A stretch of DNA of 64,000 nt from Muribaculaceae bacterium (GTDB lineage: Bacteria > Bacteroidota > Bacteroidia > Bacteroidales > Muribaculaceae). Positions 16,944 to 26,013 of the stretch are shown here, piece by piece; within the stretch, counting starts at the first letter, position 1; every line of letters begins with the position of its first letter. The stretch is from assembly GCA_029061255.1 (NCBI GenBank), contig JAIDSL010000099.1:1-64000 (forward strand), read 5' to 3'. A model generated the notes under the pieces. It was not told where the DNA came from, did no database searches, and saw only the letters and a list, made by a program, of their open reading frames with translations. Made by a program: the position numbers and the translations under genes.

Positions 16944-17996
16944 TCACCAGGATATTTTTACACCTGCCGGTATCGATATGTCAAACGGATGCTCCGTACG
17001 GTAAGTCTCTATTCCTTGCCGGTTAGGAAGATAATAGTTGAGACTTGGCTCGAGGAATACGTTGATGTGTGGAAGAATCTCATACTGAATACCTAATCCC
17101 ACACCAAACGATAACTGGCATGGAGCATGGATACCGGTAGTGATATCTTGAGAATTATAGGAGTGACTATAGACATGCCGGGTTGTCAACCGGGCGCTCA
17201 CCGGAATATCAAGTAGAATGCCACCCGATGTATAAAAGTTAAAATGATTGGTGTCAAGTATACGGAAGTTTGCCTTGAGTGGTATGCCAAGGTAATTGAT
17301 GCGCTGCGTGCGATTGATAAAGGCACGTGTATTGGAGGTATTCTCATTATTAATCTCAAAGTAAGACTTCATTCTTGTGAGGCTCAATCCGGTCGTTAAA
17401 GACCAATGACTACTGATTTCCCGGTTGAACAGCAGTTGCAGGGTCAACGGTCTCTCATGTTTAGATTTCTCAGAGATGGGAGTTGTGGGAGTACTCTTCG
17501 CGCGCGCAAGTTGCGAAGAAGATGAATGTGGCTCTATGCCAAGCACCTCGGCAATCTCTTTATGCGACAATCCCTCAAATACGGAAAGACGGAAAACCTT
17601 ACCATAGCCTTCAGGCAATCTGTCGACCATCTGCATCAGTTCCTCAAGCGTTGCCCTCAGTTCGGTTGATTCGGGTTCAGCAACTGTACTCAGTGCTTCC
17701 TCGTTTACTTCATCTTCCGGAACAGTCTTTACTGCCATCATGCGTTTACTATACTTCAGGGCAACATTTCTGACTATTCCTGCCATCCATGCCTCAGCTT
17801 TTTCTTCATTTCTCAGCTTGTCGAAAGAGGTAAAGATTACAATGAACGCATCATGCAATACATCGTCTACGGCCTGCAAATCGCAGACATAACGCTGGCA
17901 TATGCCTCTCATTCGCTGAGCATATGCTTTATACAGAGTTCCCAGGGCTTCCCGATTCCATTGCCTGCATTGTTCTATAAGCCGTTCGATTTCCAT
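16944..17996 (-). CDS. ECF sigma factor fused in frame to an outer-membrane beta-barrel
   Basis: 350 residues in one open frame. Residues 1-166 are an ECF sigma factor: region 2 (DVLHDAFIVIFTSFDKL) and region 4 (RLSVFEGLSHKEIAEVLGI, then SSSSQLARAK). From about residue 168 the sequence is a porin-like barrel (PTTPISEKSKH, LLFNREISSHWSLTTGLSL, LGIPLKANFRI, PFDISIPAGVKISW) with a normal end but no signal peptide. Bacteroidetes often carry such a sigma gene followed by a separate barrel gene. A deletion of the end of one and the start of the next, landing in frame near 17490, explains the fusion. The sigma part might still work; the barrel could not be exported normally. Confidence 0.75.
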   Translation of the reverse strand: MEIERLIEQCRQWNREALGTLYKAYAQRMRGICQRYVCDLQAVDDVLHDAFIVIFTSFDKLRNEEKAEAWMAGIVRNVALKYSKRMMAVKTVPEDEVNEEALSTVAEPESTELRATLEELMQMVDRLPEGYGKVFRLSVFEGLSHKEIAEVLGIEPHSSSSQLARAKSTPTTPISEKSKHERPLTLQLLFNREISSHWSLTTGLSLTRMKSYFEINNENTSNTRAFINRTQRINYLGIPLKANFRILDTNHFNFYTSGGILLDIPVSARLTTRHVYSHSYNSQDITTGIHAPCQLSFGVGLGIQYEILPHINVFLEPSLNYYLPNRQGIETYRTEHPFDISIPAGVKISW

Positions 17997-18321
17997 TATC
18001 TACCTCTTCAACACAATACGTCGAAACAAATTCTATATTAGATGTACGAAAAAATGAAAAAGACTGCATGGGGCACTAAAAATATATACATATGTATATA
18101 AATCACGTTCCCAGAGCCTATTTTTCGGATTTTTCCATACTTTTTCAATAATTTATGCGTAAATTTGCAAGACATAACAATTTTTTTCGCACTATGGACA
18201 AATTTTTAAACCTCAGACCTTAAAATGCACACTTTTGTGTATATGCTTTTAGAAAAATTTATATTAAATTTGCATAATCAATCAAAACAAAGAATTGTTT
18301 TATTACAGTTATAGGATATTT
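17997..18321. other. AT-rich divergent intergenic region
   Basis: The 325 bases between the minus-strand fusion gene and the plus-strand lipoprotein gene hold no ORF that I can support. Two TAAATTTG -7 boxes face the plus-strand gene (18160-18167 and 18265-18272); -33 elements at proper spacing are not clear. Confidence 0.5.
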
Positions 18322-18885
18322 ATGAAACATCTACTGACACATATTGTATTATTCTTTGCATTAATAATCGTGTCTGGTTGCAATAAGGATGAACCAAAAT
18401 TTTCATCTTCTCAGATTAAAAACGCTCTTTTTGAAATGAAAGGCATATATTATGGGGATATGAGGGTGTCATACTACCATGGTGACCGCATATCGGAGGG
18501 AGAAGAGTGTAAGGTTGTATCGAAAGATTCCCTTATTATCAATATGGATCTAAAACCAATGGCATCCGTAATATCAGATGAGGATATTTCTTCCCGTCTT
18601 TTCGATATAGGAGTTGTCAGGGTCAAGGCAGGTTATTATTTTTATCAAATGGATGATACAATGTTCCATTTTGTCCTGCTTCCAGACGATGTGATTGTAT
18701 CCGGAGGATATGGTGCTCCTTCACCCATCAGGATCGTCTTCGATCAGTCCTTCGGTGGCAATGCGTATTCGGTCTCTAACGACATAATGTTCAATCTTTC
18801 TCCGAAAGAACTATGGATCGGAGAAGAAAAATATGAACCCTTCAAACAACTTGTATATCACTACGAAGGTGCTATGGATAACTAA
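18322..18885 (+). CDS. DUF4840-type lipoprotein
   Basis: About 187 residues from the ATG at 18322; a start at 18295 would put nine extra residues before the signal. The lipoprotein signal is MKHLLTHIVLFFALIIVSGC. The rest resembles the DUF4840 family of Bacteroidetes lipoproteins: FEMKGIYYGDMRVSYYHG and later IVFDQSFGGNAYSVSND. Function is unknown for the family. It is convergent with the downstream methyltransferase gene and separated from it by a hairpin. Confidence 0.75.
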   Translation: MKHLLTHIVLFFALIIVSGCNKDEPKFSSSQIKNALFEMKGIYYGDMRVSYYHGDRISEGEECKVVSKDSLIINMDLKPMASVISDEDISSRLFDIGVVRVKAGYYFYQMDDTMFHFVLLPDDVIVSGGYGAPSPIRIVFDQSFGGNAYSVSNDIMFNLSPKELWIGEEKYEPFKQLVYHYEGAMDN

Positions 18886-18937
18886 TAATATACTCAATAT
18901 AATCAGCTCATTACTGATTAATATGGTTTTATTTTAA

Positions 18938-18974
18938 ATTATGCTCCGCATACATAATGTATGTGGAGCATAAT
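18938..18974. terminator. Hairpin between convergent genes
   Basis: A 16-bp stem (18938-18953 with 18959-18974, one G-T pair, 5-base loop) around TATGCTCC/GGAGCATA lies between the convergent lipoprotein and methyltransferase genes. It probably ends the plus-strand transcript; T residues after it are few. Confidence 0.6.
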
Positions 18975-19050
18975 AATTCCAATTATATTATTTCAATGCA
19001 ACTTCTTGATAATCCAACCCGTCAAAGTGCGTGTATCAATTGAGAAATTA

Positions 19051-19593
19051 TTAGAACAACTTCATCAGGCTATCGGAAATTTTCCAGATAGCCATTCCTG
19101 TGCTTACGGCTACATTTAGGCTGTGTTTGACACCGTGCATCGGAATCTCAAGGATGAGGTCGGCCATATCCACTATCCTTTGGTCGACTCCCGACACCTC
19201 GTTGCCAACCACAAGCAGGTACCTATTTCCTTCTTCTGAAGAAAATTTCATAAGGTCAATGCTGCCGTGTGCCTGCTCCAGCACACATACCGTCCATCCG
19301 TCAGCCTTCATTCGTGCACATTCCTCCACCGCATTCTTCACATAGCGCCAGCTGACAGAGTCCTCTGCCCCAAGGGCAGTCTTGCTTATCTCCTTATGTG
19401 GAGGCACACCGGTAATGCCTGCCATTATTACCTCCCCAACAAGAAATGCATCGGAAGTGCGCAGAATGGAGCCCACATTCTGCATCGAACGCACATTATC
19501 GAGAAGAATACAGAAAGGAAGCTTCTCCACCTCCCTATATTCTTCCACGCTGCAATTGGTCAGCTCAGCGATATTCTTCTTTATAGAATCCAT
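19051..19593 (-). CDS. SpoU/TrmH family RNA 2'-O-methyltransferase
   Basis: 180 residues of the SPOUT superfamily. Motif 1 is LDNVRSMQNVGSILRTSDAF (about 30-50), and the C-terminal SAM-binding knot has LLVVGNEVSGVDQRIVDMAD and IPMHGVKHSLNVAVSTGMA (about 127-172). It lacks an extra substrate-binding domain, so tRNA Gm18 (TrmH-like) or another RNA could be the target. It lies downstream of nadA on the same strand with a REP-like element between them. Confidence 0.88.
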   Translation of the reverse strand: MDSIKKNIAELTNCSVEEYREVEKLPFCILLDNVRSMQNVGSILRTSDAFLVGEVIMAGITGVPPHKEISKTALGAEDSVSWRYVKNAVEECARMKADGWTVCVLEQAHGSIDLMKFSSEEGNRYLLVVGNEVSGVDQRIVDMADLILEIPMHGVKHSLNVAVSTGMAIWKISDSLMKLF

Positions 19594-19611
19594 ATATATT
19601 CAAATAAACTT

Positions 19612-19681
19612 GTAGGGACGTACGGCTCGTGCGTCCTAAAAAAGCCGGCAGAACAAGGACGCACGATCCGTGCGTCCCTAC
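19612..19681. repeat. REP-like paired palindrome, copy 2
   Basis: Inverted arms at 19612-19636 and 19657-19681 share the cores GGACGTACG.CTCGTGCGTCC and GGACGCACGATCCGTGCGTCC. The element fills most of the gap between nadA and the downstream methyltransferase gene and could fold in their shared transcript. Confidence 0.8.
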
Positions 19682-19689
19682 ACAGAGAA

Positions 19690-20649
19690 TTAAGAAAGCT
19701 GGAGCATTCTCTCTATAGGACGAAGAGCTTTCTTCGCCACTTCCGGATCGACATGGATCTCCGGCTTTCCATCGCGCAGACAGTCGCGCAGCTTCTCGAG
19801 AGTGATCATCTTCATGTAGTCGCATTCGTTACACTGGCACTCCGCATCATCCGCAGGAGCAGGAATGAAGGTCTTCTCCGGACATTCGCGCTGCATGTCG
19901 AAGAGAATGCCGCTTTCCGTAACCACTATATATTCCTTGGCATCATCCTTATGTGCGAAGTCGAGAAGAGCAGCCGTACTGCCCACCTTGTCGGCTATCA
20001 ACTGGAGCGGACGGCGACACTCTGGATGCACGAGCACCTTAGCACCGGGATGCTCCTTCTTGAGATCTGCTATTCCTTGCAGCGAAAAGCGGTCGTGGAC
20101 ATGGCAAGCACCGTTCCATAGAAGCATACTGCGTCCGGTGACACTATTTATATATTCTCCGAGATTGTGGTCGGGACCGAATATTATCTTCTCATCCTCA
20201 GGAAGAGACTCCACAATCTTGCGTGCATTGCCTGAAGTGACTACTATATCGGTAAGCGCCTTCACGGCAGCTGAGGTATTCACATAGCTTATCACGGTAT
20301 GATCAGGATGCTCCTTTACGAATTTCTCGAACTCTACGGGGTCGCAGCTGTCGGCGAGCGAGCATCCGGCCTTCGGATCCGGAATCAGCACCGTGCGGTC
20401 AGGACAAAGTATCTTTGCAGTCTCTCCCATAAAGTGCACGCCACACATTACTATGACATCGGCATCGGTCTCTGCCGCCTTACGTGCCAGCGCCAAGGAG
20501 TCTCCGATGAAGTCAGCTATCTCCTTTATTTCATCGCGCTGATAATAATGAGCCATTATCACAGCATTCTTTTCTTTCTTGAGCTCGGCTATCTCATCGG
20601 CGAGCTGCTTCTTGTGAGGAGTATCGAGTGCGGAAGTTTTCGACTTCAT
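19690..20649 (-). CDS. nadA: Quinolinate synthase NadA
   Basis: 319 residues. NadA condenses iminoaspartate with dihydroxyacetone phosphate to quinolinate, the precursor of NAD, using a 4Fe-4S cluster. Visible elements are MAHYYQRDEIKEIADFIGDSL, the cluster cysteines in VMCGVHFMGETAK and near the C-terminus (CQCNECDYM), SYVNTSAAVKALTD, and GPDHNLGEYI. Length is typical of the short NadA type. The next upstream feature is the origin-like AT-rich stretch; no nadB is in the window. Confidence 0.96.
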   Translation of the reverse strand: MKSKTSALDTPHKKQLADEIAELKKEKNAVIMAHYYQRDEIKEIADFIGDSLALARKAAETDADVIVMCGVHFMGETAKILCPDRTVLIPDPKAGCSLADSCDPVEFEKFVKEHPDHTVISYVNTSAAVKALTDIVVTSGNARKIVESLPEDEKIIFGPDHNLGEYINSVTGRSMLLWNGACHVHDRFSLQGIADLKKEHPGAKVLVHPECRRPLQLIADKVGSTAALLDFAHKDDAKEYIVVTESGILFDMQRECPEKTFIPAPADDAECQCNECDYMKMITLEKLRDCLRDGKPEIHVDPEVAKKALRPIERMLQLS

Positions 20650-20679
20650 TTTTTATTTTTATATGATTAAAAAAATAAA

Positions 20680-21060
20680 TTAAAAAAAATAATCAACAAC
20701 AAGAATAAAGAATGTAGATAAATGATCATTACTTTTCTCTCCAAAATTTGGAAATCTCAGTTATTGATCAATAATCAACGGTTATCTACATGTTATGAAA
20801 CATCAATATACTGAAAATTCAGGCATATGCTGATGTTTTCTACACACTGTAGATAACTGCAAAGTTAATAAATTTTCAGGTATATTATGTAGAAAAAGGG
20901 GTAAATTTTGAAGAAAACACTAAGGAAAGAGTGTAGAAAGATTGCCGAAAAGTAGTGTCGGACGTAAAAGTGCATATGACCCTCTTATAATCAACAGCTG
21001 TTTATCAACAATTTTTGTAGGTTTATTTACAGGTTTTTGACGGTTATCTACAAGTTTTCT
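20680..21060. other. AT-rich stretch with DnaA-box-like repeats, candidate origin
   Basis: About 380 gene-free bases carry the 9-mer TTATCTACA four times: 20782-20790 and 21044-21052 on plus, 20713-20721 and 20848-20856 on minus. There is also TTATCAACA at 21002-21010 and further TGTAGA/TCTACA fragments. TTATCTACA differs by one base from the DnaA consensus TTATCCACA. AT-rich blocks (20650-20700, 20860-20880) could serve as unwinding sites. Genes on the left (nadA, methyltransferase) run leftward and the long cobalamin operon runs rightward, as expected around an origin. Confidence 0.5.
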
Positions 21061-21117
21061 ACAGGCATAAATGAGGATTTAAGGGAGTATTGTAATGATA
21101 AAAAGTAATGAAATTAG

Positions 21118-21148
21118 TTGGTGGTGTAGAAAATATTTTTTAACTTTG
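21118..21148 (+). promoter_or_regulatory. Promoter of the riboswitch-controlled uptake/cob operon
   Basis: TTG at 21118-21120, 20 bases, TAACTTTG at 21141-21148. Transcription would begin near 21155, just at the start of the cobalamin aptamer. Confidence 0.6.
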
Positions 21149-21151
21149 CGC

Positions 21152-21320
21152 CACGTTTTGGTTTGCGGCAACGCGATTAATAGGGAATCCGGTGAGAATC
21201 CGGGACAGACCCGCTACTGTAATTCCTACAAAACTCACCGACATAATGCCACTGTCAGATTGGCTGATGGGAAGGCGTCGGCGAGCAGGATAAGTCAGGA
21301 GACCTGCCAAGACAACATAA
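21152..21320 (+). promoter_or_regulatory. Cobalamin riboswitch 1
   Basis: All conserved blocks of the cobalamin aptamer are present in order: GGGAATCCGGTG, AATCCGGGACAGACCCGC, TACTGTAA, GCCACTG, GGGAAGGC and the B12 box AGTCAGGAGACCTGCC. It precedes the receptor start at 21441 by about 120 bases, which must hold the expression platform. Binding of cobalamin is expected to lower expression of the whole plus-strand operon. Confidence 0.95.
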
Positions 21321-21440
21321 TGTTTTGTAGTTTTCGGGTTATATTACCACAAGACAGCCGTTCGTCATCCCTCACCGGGGTGTAGGAACATGGTTTGCTG
21401 TGTAATATGCCTTATTATAAACCCTTGGCAGCAAACCAAA

Positions 21441-23600
21441 ATGAAGCATCGCTCACTGTCATTTCTACTTTTCTTCAGCTTCCTGCAGATGCAGGGTGCC
21501 GATCCTTCGTATATACAAAATACGGACACTGTCAGTGATTTTCCTGATGATGCCTTTGCTTTGGATGAGGTGAAGGTCTACGGTAAATCGGCTGCCAAGA
21601 AACTTGAAGAGGGTGCTTTTGCTGTCAATGCCGTAGAAATCACCCCTAACGTCAATAGGTCAGTCACCCTCAACGATATCGTGGATCGCACAGCCGGAGT
21701 GAAGGTGCGCCGTGAAGGTGGAATGGGATCTGAATTTGATCTTACGATCAACGGCATGTCAGGCAATTCAATCCGATATTTCATCGACGGTGTTCCATTA
21801 GAAACAAAGGGTTCCGGACTTACATTAGACAATGTGCCTCTCAACACAGTGGAGCGTGTGGAGTTGTACAAGGGTGTTGTGCCTTCCTATCTCAGTTCGG
21901 ATGCCTTGGGCGGTGCGGTAAACATAGTCACTAAGAAATCACGCCGTAACTTTTTAGACGCATCTTACGGCATAGCCTCTTTCCATACGCATACAGGAGA
22001 CATAACAGGCCAATACTATATACCGGGTACGTCAATCGCAGTCAGACCGACATTTAGTATCAACTACTCCAAAAACGACTATATGATGAAGGGAGTGGAA
22101 GTATGGAGTGAGGAGGAAGACAAGTTTATATTTACTAATAAAAAGAGATTCCACGACGATTATTTTTCTCTTTTCGGCCAGATAGAAGCGGGGGTCAACA
22201 ATACCCGATGGGCGGATATGTTTTTTATAGGTGTCTCCTACAATAAGCTTGATAAGGATATCCAGACCGGGGCCATGCAGAACAAGGTGTATGGCGAGGC
22301 ATCCCGCAATTCTCACTCATTTAATGTATCAGCGAGATATGCCAAGAACTGGGGGCGTGTATCTACAAGATTGAATATCTCGCATACATGGGATCACAGT
22401 GAGACCGTGGACACGGCATTCCGTAAATATTCATGGGATGGCACATGGATGCCTTCTTCCGGAAACGAACTCAACAACAAGGGAAAGACGATAAGGGTTT
22501 ACCGACGCCCTCTGACAGTCGTGAATGCCGGAGTCGATTATAGCATCAACGAGCATCATACACTGGCGTTCAACTACATGCTCAACAGACGAGGTAATGA
22601 CAGATACGACCGGGCAGACCGATTCTTCGAGCCTTCAAACGACATTGTCACAAAACATATACTCTCCCTTACATATTCCCAGTCATTTTTCGATCAAAAA
22701 TGGCAGACATCTTATTTTGTAAAGGATTACATAAACGCTCTTTCTATCGGGCAGTCGGATGACTTCACCATTACCGGCTCTGACCAGATAGATAAAAAGA
22801 ATTCCAAGAGCTACTGGGGAGCAGGAATAGGGACCCGATATACAATATGGGAACCTCTGGCCGTCAAAGGGTCATATGAACATAGCGTCAGGCTTCCATT
22901 GTCTCGGGAACTGCTCGGTAACGGAACAACAGTCTATGCCAATCTCGCTTTGCATCCCGAGACAAGCAACAACTATAATATCGGAGTATTCGGTAATTGG
23001 ATTGTAGATGACGACAATCAGGTCAGCTACGAAGCCAACGGCTTCATCCGCCATGTGCAGAACTACATACGTGCCACTGTCTCTGAGCGGGAGGGAATGA
23101 TGCAATACATAAACGAACCCGCCATAGACATAAAGGGCTTCGATTTTGAGGTGTCATATTGGTGGAGACACCAACTGCAGGTAGCACTTAACGGTAGCTG
23201 GAGCGATGCCCGCGACCTCAAGAAGTATAAGACCGACGGCAATCCATCGGCTACATACAAGAACCGTGTCCCTAACCGACCCTGGATGTTCGGCAACGTG
23301 GATGTGTCATATACTTTTAATTCTCTCATTGAAAAAGAGGATCGTCTCAGGATTGGAGCTGCTTATCAATATATTCACTGGTATTTCCTCAATTGGGAAG
23401 CTTTCGGAGCTGCATCTTCAAAGGCACGTATCCCTACGCAGAACATCACGGATATTTCCGTAACCTATTCATGTAAGAAAGACAGATTCAACCTTTCGCT
23501 GGAATGCAATAATATCTTCGACAAGCTGGCTTACGACAACTATATGCTCCAGAAACCGGGACGCAGTTTCGCTGCAAAATTCAGAATATTCATTAACTAA
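21441..23600 (+). CDS. TonB-dependent receptor (cobalamin-controlled)
   Basis: About 719 residues from the ATG at 21441 (the ATG at 21390 would place 17 residues before the signal MKHRSLSFLLFFSFLQ). The plug domain runs from DEVKVYGKSAAKK to LGGAVNIVTKKS (about 35-160), and the 22-strand barrel ends FAAKFRIFIN. There is no STN or carboxypeptidase-like domain. It is the first gene after the riboswitch and is followed 18 bases later by a DUF4374 lipoprotein gene, so the pair resembles XusA-XusB or HmuR-type uptake pairs. Substrate is inferred, not shown: a corrinoid, cobalt chelate or metal tetrapyrrole. Confidence 0.88.
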   Translation: MKHRSLSFLLFFSFLQMQGADPSYIQNTDTVSDFPDDAFALDEVKVYGKSAAKKLEEGAFAVNAVEITPNVNRSVTLNDIVDRTAGVKVRREGGMGSEFDLTINGMSGNSIRYFIDGVPLETKGSGLTLDNVPLNTVERVELYKGVVPSYLSSDALGGAVNIVTKKSRRNFLDASYGIASFHTHTGDITGQYYIPGTSIAVRPTFSINYSKNDYMMKGVEVWSEEEDKFIFTNKKRFHDDYFSLFGQIEAGVNNTRWADMFFIGVSYNKLDKDIQTGAMQNKVYGEASRNSHSFNVSARYAKNWGRVSTRLNISHTWDHSETVDTAFRKYSWDGTWMPSSGNELNNKGKTIRVYRRPLTVVNAGVDYSINEHHTLAFNYMLNRRGNDRYDRADRFFEPSNDIVTKHILSLTYSQSFFDQKWQTSYFVKDYINALSIGQSDDFTITGSDQIDKKNSKSYWGAGIGTRYTIWEPLAVKGSYEHSVRLPLSRELLGNGTTVYANLALHPETSNNYNIGVFGNWIVDDDNQVSYEANGFIRHVQNYIRATVSEREGMMQYINEPAIDIKGFDFEVSYWWRHQLQVALNGSWSDARDLKKYKTDGNPSATYKNRVPNRPWMFGNVDVSYTFNSLIEKEDRLRIGAAYQYIHWYFLNWEAFGAASSKARIPTQNITDISVTYSCKKDRFNLSLECNNIFDKLAYDNYMLQKPGRSFAAKFRIFIN

Positions 23601-23618
23601 TCAAAAAATCATAGCACA

Positions 23619-24890
23619 ATGAAAAAATTTAAGTTTCTTCTACTTTCTTTCATGGCGCTTTTCATCGCCTTCGGCATGACAAGCTGCTCTAAGGATGATG
23701 ATCCAAAACAGGAAGATGATCCTACTATCATTCAGGATTACCACTTCGACCTTTGGGTAGCCCTCGACCGCCACGGCGGTATGGGCAGGGACGTGCAGAC
23801 TCTTGTACGCAGCCTTAACTCTCTTGAAGCCGATCAGCCGGAAATCACCTTTCAAGGCCAGGGCACCGAGGTAAATTCTATCCTTTCTCTCGAGACCATA
23901 CTGAAAGGTGCATATTATTATCAAGTGCCTGTGTCAGGCGACCGTTTCGCAAAATATACTATCAAGGACAATCAGATTCAGGTGGTGAAGGAACGTCGCT
24001 TCCAGACCAATACCTATTCTACAAGAAAATATACACATGCCTGGATCAACGATAATACTCTCGTAATAATGGCGGCAAACGGAGATGCTTCAAAAATAAT
24101 CTGGACAAAACTGAATGCAGATGATATGACCATTATCGATGAGGGTACTCTTGATGTAAAGATGCCGGAGGGTGGTGAACTCTTCACAACTTCAGGTATC
24201 CTCACTTATCGTGCATCTGACAATAAACTTTTCTACTTCTATTATGCAAAAACAGGTAAGGCTTTTGGTGGCAAAAGAGTCACTCCTATGATGACAGCAG
24301 TGATCAACCCGGCTAATATGGCAGTGGAGAGTGACAAACCCTGCTTCCTCGACTGCGAGATGGTGGGGACGGCTTATGGAGAATTGCTTCAGACCACTAC
24401 TTTCATCGATGGCAACAACAACCTCTATATCGCCTGTGTTACTGACGATGCCGATGGCAATGAACACAGCCATCTGCTTAAGATCCCTGCCAACTCTACA
24501 TCTTTTGACCAAAGCTATGACGGCTTTACCGCTGACGGCAAATTGATTTCTGTCATGTATGTCGGGAATAATAAGGTTGTAGCATATGCAAGAGAGGATA
24601 AAATAGGTACGAAGATAGATGATTTCAGTCATTATTATACTGTCCTTGACGTGATATCCAAGACAAGCACACCTATTACATTTAATGGACAGCGTCTTGC
24701 TTACAGCAGCGGCCGCTTCTCTTCCCGAATGGCTTATGTCAATCACAAAGCCTATATCGGAGTCGATGCCGAAGGTCAGAAACCTCAGATATACATCTAT
24801 GATGTGGCTACAGGGCAGACTTCGCTTGGAGCTACTATGGCATCAGGATATTACTTCGAGCAAATCCGTGTAGTCGAAGACGTGAAATAA
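23619..24890 (+). CDS. DUF4374-like (XusB-like) surface lipoprotein
   Basis: 423 residues with a lipoprotein signal (FGMTSCSKDDDPKQED, Cys about 23). The mature part looks like a beta-propeller of the DUF4374 family: FDLWVALDRHGGMGRDVQTLV, YTHAWINDNTLVIMAANGDA, and repeats ending FEQIRVVEDVK. XusB of Bacteroides thetaiotaomicron, as I recall, is a DUF4374 lipoprotein that captures siderophores for its partner receptor. Here the gene sits directly after a riboswitch-controlled receptor, so it may be the cell-surface binding protein of a cobalt-related ligand. The similarity is at the family level only. Confidence 0.75.
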   Translation: MKKFKFLLLSFMALFIAFGMTSCSKDDDPKQEDDPTIIQDYHFDLWVALDRHGGMGRDVQTLVRSLNSLEADQPEITFQGQGTEVNSILSLETILKGAYYYQVPVSGDRFAKYTIKDNQIQVVKERRFQTNTYSTRKYTHAWINDNTLVIMAANGDASKIIWTKLNADDMTIIDEGTLDVKMPEGGELFTTSGILTYRASDNKLFYFYYAKTGKAFGGKRVTPMMTAVINPANMAVESDKPCFLDCEMVGTAYGELLQTTTFIDGNNNLYIACVTDDADGNEHSHLLKIPANSTSFDQSYDGFTADGKLISVMYVGNNKVVAYAREDKIGTKIDDFSHYYTVLDVISKTSTPITFNGQRLAYSSGRFSSRMAYVNHKAYIGVDAEGQKPQIYIYDVATGQTSLGATMASGYYFEQIRVVEDVK

Positions 24891-25004
24891 TAATATTCGT
24901 GAAATAATAATATTAAAGTATAGACAGTTTTTCAAAATTTTTGCCAAAGTCTCCCGGGATAATGTGAATTACTCCGGGAGACGAACCCACAAATACAGGA
25001 TAGT

Positions 25005-25901
25005 ATGAAAAAACTGATTTTCTTTCTTTCAATTATGCTTACGGTCACGGTAAATGCCCAGAACCTGCTGAATTCAGAATCAGGGAAGACTGCAATTCTA
25101 ATGGTACACTTCGGCACTACCGTCGACGAGACCCGTGCTGCGACGATAGATGCTTTGAATGATAAGGTAAAATCGACATTCCCGGGAATAACAGTAGAGG
25201 AAGCTTATACTTCAAGGATAATAATAAATCGTCTTGCCAAGCGTGGAATTCAAAAGAATACTCCAAAGGAAGCTCTCCTTCGGCTTGCTGCAGAGGGATA
25301 TACAAATGTGATAGTACAGGGCACCAATGTAATCGATGGGATAGAAACTGAGGTACTTCGTCAGGAAGCCGCCATGATGTCGCCATTCTTTACAGAAATA
25401 CGTGTAGGAAGGCCGTTGCTATATTCTATTGCTGACTGTGAGAAAACAGTGGAGGTGCTGAAGAATCGCTACAGCAATCATGCAGGAAAAGATAAGGCTG
25501 TAGTGTTGGTTGGTCATGGCACCTCCACTCCTGCCACAGCAATCTATTCTCAAATCGATTATATGTTCGGAGCAGCTGATGCCGGCAGTTTCCATGTGGC
25601 TACAGTGGAAGGCTATCCAACCTACGAGACCACATTAGCCGAACTTAAGAAAGACAGGGTGAAAAAAGTTTGTCTCGTGCCGTTTATGTTCGTAGCAGGT
25701 GATCATGCCCGTAATGACATTGATGTAGAATGGCGCGAACAGCTCGAGAAGGATGGCTTCCAGGCGGAGGCTGTCATTGAGGGATTAGGTCAGATTCCGG
25801 AAATTCAGAATATTTATATCGATCATATCAGGGAGGCTATGACAGCTCCGGTTATAGATGCCGCCTCTCAAAAAGCCGGTTTTATAAAGGAAAATCTATA
25901 A
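25005..25901 (+). CDS. cbiK: Exported sirohydrochlorin cobaltochelatase CbiK
   Basis: 298 residues. CbiK inserts Co2+ into sirohydrochlorin at the start of the anaerobic corrin pathway. Class II chelatase features are ILMVHFGTTVDETRA (about 29-45), VVLVGHGTSTPATAIYSQID with the metal-site His (about 166-185), and LVPFMFVAGDHARNDI (about 225-240) with the second His. It starts with a signal peptide (MKKLIFFLSIMLTVTVNAQ), so the enzyme should be periplasmic, as known for CbiK(P) of Desulfovibrio. No cytoplasmic copy is in the window. It lies between the surface lipoprotein and the CobN-like gene. Confidence 0.9.
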   Translation: MKKLIFFLSIMLTVTVNAQNLLNSESGKTAILMVHFGTTVDETRAATIDALNDKVKSTFPGITVEEAYTSRIIINRLAKRGIQKNTPKEALLRLAAEGYTNVIVQGTNVIDGIETEVLRQEAAMMSPFFTEIRVGRPLLYSIADCEKTVEVLKNRYSNHAGKDKAVVLVGHGTSTPATAIYSQIDYMFGAADAGSFHVATVEGYPTYETTLAELKKDRVKKVCLVPFMFVAGDHARNDIDVEWREQLEKDGFQAEAVIEGLGQIPEIQNIYIDHIREAMTAPVIDAASQKAGFIKENL

Positions 25902-25910
25902 TTAAGTGGA

Positions 25911-25942
25911 AATTCATAATGCATAATGCATAATTCATAATT
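25911..25942. repeat. short AT-rich palindromic repeat
   Basis: A 32-base stretch of TTCATAATGCATAATGCATAA-type units is nearly self-complementary and related to that at 2825-2844. It lies in the gap between cbiK and the CobN-like gene. Confidence 0.45.
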
Positions 25943-26013
25943 ATTACCAATTGAAATTCATATGATTACAAATTGATCATACTATACATTTAATTGGAAT
26001 AACTACTTATAAT

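Noticed and set aside
21095..21385. A 96-codon open frame before the receptor
   Set aside because: It runs through the cobalamin aptamer, whose conserved blocks explain the sequence; the predicted peptide has no protein-like features.
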